A program made the position numbers and the translations under genes. Positions 53,128-61,588 of a stretch of DNA of 64,000 nucleotides are shown here, piece after piece (the first letter of the stretch is position 1; every line of letters starts with the position of its first letter). Source of the stretch: Blastocladiella emersonii ATCC 22665 (Eukaryota > Blastocladiomycota > Blastocladiomycetes > Blastocladiales > Blastocladiaceae); the NCBI GenBank assembly GCA_025594325.1, contig JANHCV010000007.1, forward strand, positions 1,798,001-1,862,000, in the 5' to 3' direction. The notes under the pieces are model-generated. The model did not search any database, was not told the DNA's origin, and saw nothing but the letters and a program-made list of their open reading frames with translations.

Positions 53128-53814
53128 TTAGGCGTTGGGGTCCTGGACGACGCCGACCTGCGCTGGCCGCAGGACGCGGCCCTTGAGCATGTACCCGGCC
53201 TTGGCGACCTGGAGCAGGGTGCCCGGTTCGCGGCCGGGGACGGGGGCCTGGAACAGGGCCTGGTGCAGGTTGTGGTCGAACTTGTCGCCCTCGACGGCGT
53301 CGATGCGCTCGACGCCGTGGCGGTGGAACGTCTTGTGCAGCTCGTCGGACGTGAGCGTGAGCCCCTCGTGCAGGTTCTTGAGGTCCTTGCTCGCGGCGAG
53401 CGCGTCGGGCTTGACGCTGTCGAGGGCGAGCGCCAGCACGTCGGCAATCGACAGCAGGTCCTTGGCAAACTTCTGCACGGCAAACTGGTGCGCGTGCTCC
53501 ACCTCGCGCTTGGTCCGCTCGCGCAGGTTCTCGGCGTCGGCCAGCGCCCGGCGGTAGTGGTCCGTCAGCTCCGACAGCTTCACGTCCTTGTCCTTGAGCT
53601 GCGACGTCAGCTTGTCGACCTGCGCCGACAGCTCGGCCGTCGCCTTGGCGGCCGCCTCGGCGTCGGCGGAGGAGGGCGCGGCGGTCTCGCCCTCGGCAGC
53701 GGGCTTGGCGGCGGCGTCCTGGAAGCGCGCGGCCGTCGCGGACAGGGCGCGGGCGGGGACCATGGCGGCGGCGGCCCTTGCGACGGCGGCGGTGCGGATG
53801 GCGGCGACGAACAT
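53128..53814 (-). CDS. MGE1: mitochondrial GrpE nucleotide exchange factor
   Basis: Co-chaperone that releases ADP from mitochondrial Hsp70 during protein import. It has 228 residues in one exon. The N-terminus is Ala/Arg-rich without acidic residues (MFVAAIRTAAVARAAAAMVP, then ALSATAARF), a good matrix-targeting sequence. A long helix follows (LTDHYRRALADAENLRERTK), then FAVQKFAKDLLSIADVL, and the beta-wing motif FDHNLHQALFQAPVPGREPG and LLQVAKAGYMLKGRVLRPAQ, which is diagnostic. It ends VGVVQDPNA. An AT-rich TTTTAAAAA lies about 35 bp upstream of the ATG. Confidence 0.96.
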   Translation of the reverse strand: MFVAAIRTAAVARAAAAMVPARALSATAARFQDAAAKPAAEGETAAPSSADAEAAAKATAELSAQVDKLTSQLKDKDVKLSELTDHYRRALADAENLRERTKREVEHAHQFAVQKFAKDLLSIADVLALALDSVKPDALAASKDLKNLHEGLTLTSDELHKTFHRHGVERIDAVEGDKFDHNLHQALFQAPVPGREPGTLLQVAKAGYMLKGRVLRPAQVGVVQDPNA

Positions 53815-54175
53815 GGTGTTGATGCGTAGCGTAGCGGTAGAGCTTCTTTTTAAAAATGCTTTGATGCGGGAGCGTAGGAGAGGGAGGGCGGGGCGGGCCG
53901 GCCTTCTTGAGGGCTGCAGCTTCACGACGGGTTTTCCGTGATCGGCAACAGGCGCGTGCACGCGCGCCGCCGCGGGTTTTCGCCGGGTTTTCGCGCGCTT
54001 GTTGGGCCCAAGCGCGCGTCACGCGACCGGCGTGCCAGGCGCGTCTCGCCGCTCCTTCGACGGCCGCCGCTCGCAATCGCCTCTCGCACTCTTCTCTCAG
54101 TCGGCCAGCCAGCGATGACACAACGACGTCTCTTGGCAATGCATTCTTCATGACACCAGACTTGTGAGGAACGCC
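53815..54175. other. GrpE promoter and subtilisin 3' region
   Basis: About 360 bp between two genes in the same direction (minus strand). Contains the AT-rich core at 53846-53857 and otherwise nothing recognisable. Confidence 0.45.
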
Positions 54176-55384
54176 CTACCCAAAGTTCTGCAGCAGCTTG
54201 TTCTGCGTCTTGGAGTCCTTGGGCAGGCCCTTGATGAGCCAGAGGGCGCCGGCGTTCTTGACGTATGCCGTGACGAGCTTGGGAGTCGGGTCCATCTTCC
54301 CGGAAGCGTACATCTCGCTGGTGTACTGCGCGAGCACGCCCGCGGCGTACCCCGTGGCCATGGACGTGCCGCTGCGCACCTCGGACCCGCCGCCCATGCG
54401 CGTCGACTCGACCTCGACGCCCGGCGCCACCATCTTGACGCACGGCCCGTAGTTGGACCACGTCGCCCACTGGTCCTTGTCGTCCGACGCGCCGACCGTC
54501 AGCACCCGCGGCTCCGACGCGGGCGACTCGAGACACGCGTCCGTGCCCGAGTTCCCCGCCGCTGCGGCCGCCACCAGCCGGTTGTCGTACGCCGCCGACA
54601 GCGCCATGTTGAGCGCGTCCGTCTTGGGCGCCGAGATGGCGAGCGACGCGACCTTGGTGCGGCCCGTCAGCTTGGCGTCGTTGGCCGCCCACGTGATCCC
54701 CGCCAGGATCCCCGACATGGTCCCGGCGCCGTTCTTGTCGAGCACGCGCACCGACACGACGCGCGCGCGCTTGGCGACGCCCCACGTCGCCGACGCCGCG
54801 AGCCCCGCGACGTGCGTGCCGTGCCCGTTCTCGTCGCGCCCGTCGGCGCACCCGTCACAGAAGGCGGGCCCGTACTCGACGCGGCCGCCGAAATCCGCGT
54901 GCCCACCGTCCACGCCCGTGTCGATCGCGTAGATGGTCACGCCCGCGCCCGCCACGTCCGGGTACACGAACGGCTTGGTCAGGTCGAGCGCGCGCGTCGA
55001 TAGGCGGCGAAGGCCCCACGACGCCGGCGATTCCTGCACCCCGGCCGCGCGCACGGGCACGTCGGGCTCGACCAGCGCTACCTTGGCGTGGCCTGCGAGT
55101 TTCGCGGCCAGGCGCGGCGAGAAGGTCCCCGCGTACCCCTTGAACCCGTCGAGCGTGTACTCGTGCGACACGGCCGAGACGATCCCGCCGGTCGTTGTGG
55201 CCTCGCGCGCGTTCTCGGCCGCCACCTCGGCCTTGAGTGCGCGCGTGAAGGCGCGCTGGTCCGCGTCGCCGCGCAGCACCACCACGTACTTGTGCGGGAG
55301 CGCGTCCGTCGGCCCGCGCTGCGGCGCCGCCGCGGTGAGCGTGCAGAGCGTGGCGAGGAGGGCGAGCAGGTAGGTCAACTGCAT
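54176..55384 (-). CDS. secreted subtilisin-like serine protease (proteinase K type)
   Basis: A 402-residue prepro-enzyme in one exon. Signal peptide at 1-20 (LTYLLALLATLCTLTAAA). The inhibitor-I9 propeptide is at about 32-112 (HKYVVVLRGDADQRAFTRAL, then FKGYAGTFSPRLAAKLAGHA and VALVEPD). The S8 catalytic domain follows: Asp in YAIDTGVDGGH, His in ENGHGTHVAG, the oxyanion Asn in AAAAGNSGTDAC and Ser in SGTSMATGYAAG. Secretion and autocatalytic propeptide removal are expected from the family. A TATAAAG lies 63 bp upstream of the ATG. The gene upstream on the same strand encodes only a signal peptide and a very similar propeptide. Confidence 0.96.
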   Translation of the reverse strand: MQLTYLLALLATLCTLTAAAPQRGPTDALPHKYVVVLRGDADQRAFTRALKAEVAAENAREATTTGGIVSAVSHEYTLDGFKGYAGTFSPRLAAKLAGHAKVALVEPDVPVRAAGVQESPASWGLRRLSTRALDLTKPFVYPDVAGAGVTIYAIDTGVDGGHADFGGRVEYGPAFCDGCADGRDENGHGTHVAGLAASATWGVAKRARVVSVRVLDKNGAGTMSGILAGITWAANDAKLTGRTKVASLAISAPKTDALNMALSAAYDNRLVAAAAAGNSGTDACLESPASEPRVLTVGASDDKDQWATWSNYGPCVKMVAPGVEVESTRMGGGSEVRSGTSMATGYAAGVLAQYTSEMYASGKMDPTPKLVTAYVKNAGALWLIKGLPKDSKTQNKLLQNFG

Positions 55385-55773
55385 CTTGGTCTATGAGTTT
55401 GAGAGGTTCTCTGATGGGAGAGAGGGGCGGAGGCGGGCGGCACTGCGCTTTATACTCTCGGCGGCCGACACGGCGACGCCGCCCTGGCTTGATTCGTGCA
55501 CGCGCGCTCGACGATGGGGCCCACGCGGCAACGTATCGTTAGGGTGGGCGTCGCACCGAACGGGCAGCTGTCCTGCGCCGAGCACGCGCGAAGTGAGAAG
55601 CGCGCGCGTGCAGCGACGCGTGCTGCGCCACCACGGCCGCCACCGTGGCCCCACGCGGGGTCGCCCCTTCCCTTCTCCTCACGGTCAAGTCCTGCAATGG
55701 AAGATAAAAGCGTCTGTATTCACAAAAAAAGGTGCTCCTCTACACATCCGCCCATCCATGACACAACACCTGT
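55385..55773. other. subtilisin promoter and inhibitor 3' region
   Basis: About 390 bp between the two tandem genes. Apart from the TATA box at 55448 nothing is recognisable. I see no remnant of a second protease catalytic domain here, although this is where one would lie if the upstream gene had been truncated. Confidence 0.5.
55448..55454 (-). promoter_or_regulatory. TATA box of the subtilisin gene
   Basis: TATAAAG on the minus strand, 63 bp upstream of the subtilisin ATG at 55384. Confidence 0.55.
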
Positions 55774-56319
55774 CTACTGCTTGCGGCGCGGGCGACACTT
55801 GCGCTTGTTCTTCTTCTCGCCCTTATCGCCCGTGCTGATCGGCGCGTCGTGCTCGACGCTGGCCACCTCGGGCCGCGCCGCGAGCACCTTTGCGAGGCGC
55901 GGCGAGAAGGTTCCCGAGTACCCCTTGATCCCGATCTTGAACTCGTGCGCGACCTCGGACACGACGCCGTCGTTCCCACCGCCCTTGGCATTGTCGGCGG
56001 CCACCGCGGCCTCGAGCACGCGCTTGAACGCCGGCTGGTCGGCGCCGTCGCGCAGCAGCAGGATGTACCGGTTGCCGTTCATGGGTGTCGGTTTCGGGGC
56101 CGGCGCTGGGACCACGGGCGCGGGCGCGGGCGCGGGGGCGACACACTTGGGCTGCTGCGCGGGAATGGGAGCGGGGACCGGCGCTGGAGCCGTGGCCGGC
56201 GCGGCGGCAGCAGCTGGGGCACACTTGGGTTGCGCCGTGGCCAAGACCACGGGCGAGGCCGTGGCGAGGATCGCGAGCGTGGCGAGCAGGGCGAGGAGCC
56301 AGGTGGCGGGGATCTGCAT
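55774..56319 (-). CDS. secreted stand-alone I9 propeptide (protease inhibitor-like)
   Basis: A 181-residue protein with a signal peptide (IPATWLLALLATLAILATAS), a Pro/Ala-rich spacer with paired PKC(A/V) motifs, and one inhibitor-I9 domain near residues 82-162 (GNRYILLLRDGADQPAFKRV, then IKGYSGTFSPRLAKVLAARP and VASVEHD). It ends in a very basic tail (KKNKRKCRPRRKQ). The I9 domain is close to the propeptide of the adjacent subtilisin, including GYxGTFSPRLAKxLA. Stand-alone I9 proteins such as yeast Pbi2 inhibit subtilisins in trans; this one differs in having a secretion signal. There is no catalytic domain and no frameshift in the gene. Confidence 0.88.
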   Translation of the reverse strand: MQIPATWLLALLATLAILATASPVVLATAQPKCAPAAAAAPATAPAPVPAPIPAQQPKCVAPAPAPAPVVPAPAPKPTPMNGNRYILLLRDGADQPAFKRVLEAAVAADNAKGGGNDGVVSEVAHEFKIGIKGYSGTFSPRLAKVLAARPEVASVEHDAPISTGDKGEKKNKRKCRPRRKQ

Positions 56320-57280
56320 CGTTCTCTCTAGTCTAAACATGTACGGAATAGGGCCAGCAGGGAGGCGCGGGGACCCAGTCCTCTTATGCTCCCTCGCGCA
56401 GGCGCTGCCGCGATGCTGCTGCGGCGCACGGCCGAGCGAAAAGCTTGGCCGGAGCTGCAGGAGCATCCTGCAGGACGCGCGCCGCGTGATGCGCCACGTC
56501 GCGGCGCCACGTTGGCCCTGCTCGTTCGCTCGCTCGCCCGCTCGCTCGCCAGGATCAGTTGTCGCATCAGACGCGAATCGGTGGCGTGCAGCAATTATGC
56601 CCGGGAGCAAGGGAACTTGCCGAGAGAGGGATTACGCGCAGTCGGAGCGGGCGATTCAGTTTCACTGTTGTTGAGGAGCTTGAGCACAGCGCCAGCTCTG
56701 CGATCCGGTTGCCGGGAAACGACACGAAGGGGCTCGTACACCTCTGCACCAGTTCACGTCTTCTACTCAAGCTCTCCAGCTGAACGGAACCGTTGCAGAG
56801 AGTGCATTCGCGTAGATCACAGCGGCGATCAGCCGTGAGACGAGACGCGCTGCGCCCGCGCTGCGCCACCGGTTTCGGCCCACCTGGGCCCGCCGCCGCC
56901 CTGGAGACTTGTCCCTCGGCCGTTGCCAACTTGCCAAGCGACCCCACACTTCAGCGAGCTGCTCCGACAGGACTGTCGACGCTTGCGTTCGGTGAGGAGC
57001 CGATGGTCGACGAGGTCCTGATGGTCGACGCGCGGGCTGCAAGAGTAGGCCCGGATCGCCAAGTTCGAGGTCCTGCGAGGGACGCGTGTCCACTCGTCAA
57101 TGACATGCCGGCTTCACCACCATGGGACTAATCAAGCACGAAACGAGTTGAGTCATGAAATCCAGGCGTGGTCGGAGCGAGGCGTCGCCACCCGTTCGTG
57201 CGTTTGTGCCGCAAAGCATGGCGAACCCTCCTCGCTTCTCCGATCCCTGACGTTGAACGCTTGCTCTCCCCCCGCACTCT
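56320..57280. other. intergenic, no gene seen
   Basis: About 960 bp between the divergent I9 gene and the large EF-hand gene. Several short frames overlap without resemblance to anything. No tRNA-like or repeat structure noticed. Confidence 0.45.
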
Positions 57281-57292
57281 TTGCAACGTATC
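57281..57292 (+). promoter_or_regulatory. TTGCAACGTATC leader element
   Basis: Exact element, 4 nt upstream of the ATG at 57297; the closest spacing in the window. Confidence 0.4.
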
Positions 57293-57296
57293 ATAC

Positions 57297-60200
57297 ATGG
57301 CACCCAAGGGAGTCTTGTCGGGCTTGCTCGGTTACACGAAGCGCCGCTACTCCAAGTCTTCGTCGTCGTCGTCGTCCAACTCGACGACGCCCGCCTCCGC
57401 CTCCGCCTCCGCCTCCGCCTCCGCCTCCGCCTCCGCCTCCGCCTCCGCCTCCGCCTCCGCCTCCGCCTCCGCCTCCGCCTCCGCCTCCGCCTCCGCCTCC
57501 GCCTCCGCCTCCGCCTCCGCCTCCGCCTCCGCCTCCGCCTCCGCCTCCGCCTCCGCCTCCGCCTCCGCCTCCGCCTCCGCCTCCGCCTCCGCCTCCGCCC
57601 CCGCTCCCGTCCCCGCCGTCCCCTCCTCCGAGAATACTGCCCCAGTTCCCGCCTCCGAGACGCCGCGAGCTGTCGACATGTCCGACCAACCCACCATCGA
57701 GGTGACGGCGCAGCCGCCGCTGCCGCCCAAGTACACGCTCCCGCGCCGCCGCCCGGACATTGCGCGTGCGGCCGAGGACCTGGCGTCGCCGACCGCGCGC
57801 CGTGCCTCGCGGACCGACTCGGTGATGCGGACCGCCGCCGACGTGGCCGACACGGTCATGGAGGCGCAGGAGGCGGTGCTCGCCATCAGCGAGTACCTCG
57901 GCATGGCCGAGGTCGTGGCCGAGTTCCTCGGCGACATTGCCAAGACGGTGCCCTTTGGCGGGACCATCGCCAAGTGCTTCTCGCTCATGTACCAGGCCGA
58001 GCGCAACGCCGAGGAGAACGACGACAAGGCCTCGACGCTGTTCAAGCGCGTCACCTTTGTCCTCGACACGGTCCGCAACCTCTACCAGATCGGCAAGTGG
58101 AACGTCGACAGCGCCCAGAGCGTGCTCGGCACCATCGAGCTGTCGGTCCAGGAGTGCGCCAAGTACTTTCACAAGTATCGCGCCAAGTCGGCCTTCCAGC
58201 GCGTACGTTTGCTTCTCGACCTGCTCGCTTTTCGAGAGACCACCACCGACCCGTACGTTACGCATGTAGCGCTTCTACTCGACCAAGATCCGCGAGCGCT
58301 TCGCCGCGCTCGACGCCGGCCTGAGCGCCGCCCTCGCGCAGCTGCAGCTCGTGCTCCAGGTCGAGACGGTCCTGCGCCTCGAGCCGACGCCGACCTTCAC
58401 CAAGCCCTCGCGCGAGGACACCAAGGCCGAGGAGTTCATCCAGTCGCACGGCGGCGCCGACGCCTTCGCCAACAACCCGGACCTCGTCGAGCAGCTCGCC
58501 AAGGCCATCGGCGTCGAGTACTCGGTCTCGCTCGTGTCCGAGGTCAGCCAGCGGTTCGACGCGCTCGAGGCGTCGCTCGACGCCGGGTTCCAGGCCTCGC
58601 TCGACGCGCTCGCCGAGCAGGCCGAGGTGCTCGACGAGGTCAAGGACGAGGTCGCGGGGCTCGCGCGCCGCGGCGCCGCCTACGAGGACATCTTCAACGA
58701 CGCGATCCGCAAAGTGTGGCAGCGGTGCGGCTGGGGCGCGACCGTGCCGCTCGTCAATCTGATCGAGGTGTTCATGGCCGAGACCAAGGCCCGCTTCGAC
58801 GAGTGGTACGAGGAGTGGGAGATCGACGTGGGCGAGTACCTCATGGACGGCTTCCGCAAGCACCTCAAGCGGCTCGACGCCGACAACTCGGGCCTCGTCA
58901 CGGTCCGCGAGATCAACGACTTTTTCGTCTTCGACTTTGGCTTCGTGTCGTACGCCTTCATCGGCGTCTTCTACATGCGCAAGCTCGAGAAGGACCTGTA
59001 CGTTCTCGATCGCTCGCTCACCTGCTCGCCGATCCGACGCCCAACTGACCACACATTGACGCGTCTAGGCTCCAGGATGTCGCCGAGACGTGCCGCGAAG
59101 TCCGCGACCGCATTCTCGAGCTCGACAACGACGCGGCCTTCATCATCCTGTTCAAGGCCATCGAGCCCGAGCTCCTGACCCTCGCGCACCTGTGCGAGCG
59201 GTCCATGGACGACGAACTCGGCGACATTGACCCCAGCGTGTACGACGCGGCCATGACGTACGTCCAGGAGGAGCTCATGGACTGGATGCGCCTCGAGGTG
59301 TACACGTGGGAAAATAGGTTTGCCTACCTCCGGGACCTCAACCGCCTCACGCGCGTCCAGGCGCCGCACGTCCACCGCCACTTCTCCACCGCGATCCTCA
59401 AGGAGCTCGGCCAGCTCAAGGGCTGCATGGATCAGCTGGGGTACGTCGAAAACGGCGGCAACGACACCGAGGACGGTGAGGAGGGGGACGTCGACGAGGG
59501 AGACGGCGAAGCGGAGGAGGAGGATGACGGTGAGGAGAACTCGGAGGAGGAGGACGGCGAGGAGGAGGATGCCGAGGAAGAGGATGCCGAGGAGGAGGAT
59601 GCCGAGGAGGAGGATGCCGAGGAGGAGGATGCCGAGGAGGAGGATGACGGCGAGGAGGAGGACCCGCAGATGCTTGACCAGCTCACGTCGTGTCTCTACG
59701 AGATTGCTGTCCTGTTCGAGGCCGCCTTCCCCGACACGATCATGCAGCTCGACGCCATCGCCAAGCAGGCCACCATGCAGTACGGCCACCTCGCGACGCG
59801 CGGCTCGACCGACTGGTCCTGCATCTACGACTTCCCGCCGACGACGCTGCAGGAGCCGTTCCCGCTCACGGCGTGGGTCCCCAACGAGCTGTCGCCCGAC
59901 GTGCCCGAGAACGCCGTGATCGGCGGCACGCTGTTTGGCGAGCCGACGTACCTGGCCCAGGCGCTCGTCAACGTCGGCGGCCGCACCAACCTCGTGCCCT
60001 CGTTCGCGTACAAGTCGCCCACGACGGGCGAGTGGAAGTGCAAGGCCGCGATCGCGGGCGTCCAGCACGCGGCGTCGTTCCAGTGGCTGATGCGCGCGCG
60101 CAACGTGCACATCGAGTCGACCGTCAACCAGCCCGCCGACCACATCCTCAAGTGGGTCCCGCTGCGCCTCGACAACGACGCGCCGCACCCGCTCGCGGGC

Positions 60201-61255
60201 CGCGCCGGCATCGAGTACCGCAAGCACGAGACGCGGTTCGTGCGGTTCCGCATCGACGACAAGACGGTGCTGCCCGGCAAGCTGTTCATCAAGGATGGCC
60301 AGATGGAGGCGTCGTTCGTCCTGCCGCGCGCCGATGGCGACGGCGCCTACGAGTACACGACGCTGCTGCACCGGTCCAAGAGCAGCCTCCGCCGCCCGCT
60401 ATCGCGCGACATCTCGATCGAGATCCTCATTGCCGACTCGCGCAACATCGCCTTCTACCAGCACTTCGAGTGGAACACGCTCGCCGAGGCGCGCGCGCGC
60501 AACGCGCAGCCCATCGTCGCCGGTGGCACGTCCAAGCTGCCCGCGTACCTCGCGTGGATCGTCGGCGCGCACTCGATGCGCCTCGGCATGGTGTTCGCCG
60601 ACGAGGACTACGCGCTGCTCGGCGAGGACCCGTTCGGCGGCGACCGCGACGACGACGACTTTACCGACAACGGTATCGCCACGCCACACTTCCGCGTGCT
60701 CACGGGCGTCCCCGGCGCCGAGTTCGAGTCGGGCCCGTACCGCCCGCACCCGCAGCTGTCGTGGAAGAAGACGTCGATCAACGGCGACGTGCAGGCCGCG
60801 CACTCGGGCATCTCGGCCGTCATCGTCAACCAGTCGCTGCGCGGCGAGACCATGGCCGTCGCCCGCACCGTGTCAGCAAGCGCGCTCCCCGATAAGCCGC
60901 GTACGTGCACTCTGTACCTTATTCGCCACCATCCGACCACGTCGCATGCTGACCTTGCTCGACCACGTCATCCCTTGTAGATCTCGGCCGTCGTGTCCTG
61001 TGCGTGGGCCAGTGGAGCTGGGTGCCCAACAAAAACGACTACGAGGTTCACAGCTTCGACATCCCGTTCATCCCCACGATCGACGAAGACGACCTCAAGG
61101 AGGACGAGAAGGGTGAGGTCTTCGAGACGCTCCACTTTGACGTGTCCTCGTTCCGCGCGCAGTACCCGGAGGAGAGCGAGGGCACCGAGGACGTCTACTA
61201 CATGCTCGACGCGGACGGCGAGTGCATGACCAACCACACGTTCCGCGAGATCTAG
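57297..61255 (+). CDS. large EF-hand protein with helical-bundle N-terminus
   Basis: Exons 57297-58202, 58270-58997, 59069-60900 and 60981-61255 give 1,246 residues; introns of 67, 71 and 80 nt close every phase. After a basic start come 34 Ala-Ser repeats, then an amphipathic helical region (about 180-340: MEAQEAVLAISEYLGMAEVV, then FGGTIAKCFSLMYQAERNAE). Its plan recalls the four-helix domains of MLKL and fungal HeLo-like cell-death proteins. Near residue 530 there is one canonical EF-hand loop (D-A-D-N-S-G-L-V-T-V-R-E), preceded by FRKHLKRL. An acidic repeat and a large unrecognised C-terminal domain of about 480 residues follow. Proteins with this kind of N-terminus plus FRKHLK-EF-hand exist in other fungi without known function. 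A calcium-responsive scaffold or death-type effector is only a guess. Confidence 0.82.
57393..57596 (+). repeat. (GCCTCC)34 hexanucleotide repeat encoding Ala-Ser
   Basis: Thirty-four tandem GCCTCC units, 204 bp, with no interruption seen, in frame as Ala-Ser. Such a long perfect repeat is prone to length change, which would keep frame in steps of two residues. Confidence 0.95.
59571..59645 (+). repeat. 15-bp tandem repeat encoding AEEED
   Basis: Five units of GCCGAGGAGGAGGAT, the first with one substitution, inside the acidic region of the EF-hand protein. In frame, so length changes only vary the acidic run. Confidence 0.9.
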
Positions 61256-61588
61256 AAGGGTTAGATGGTTGTGCAACAACACAGATTCATTTTTGTTGGT
61301 ATCGTTTCTTTGGCAATGGGGGTCTGAGCAGGGCGCGAGTAAGCGGCTTGGTAGCTGTTCAGGTGATGAGAGTCAAAATTTCAACCGTTGTCAGTGGGGA
61401 TTAATTAGCGAGGATGACATGCGTCGCGGCGGTCCCGCGTGCGAGTGCGAGACGCGTCGATCTATCACGTGTGCCGTTTGAGACGCGTTCTTTCGTCACC
61501 GCCGCCGGGCACAATTACCCCCCTTTGAGAGAGCAAGATTGCTTCAAAAATACTACGCGTTCAATCTGTGTACAATGAAACAGAAACT
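61256..61588. other. convergent 3' region
   Basis: About 330 bp between the stops of the EF-hand gene and F-box-like member C. Relatively AT-rich; no gene seen. Confidence 0.5.

Noticed and set aside
57291-58265. Long minus-strand frame of polyglycine across the hexamer repeat
   Set aside because: Produced by reading the GCCTCC array backwards; flanks have no protein character and the plus frame closes over three introns.
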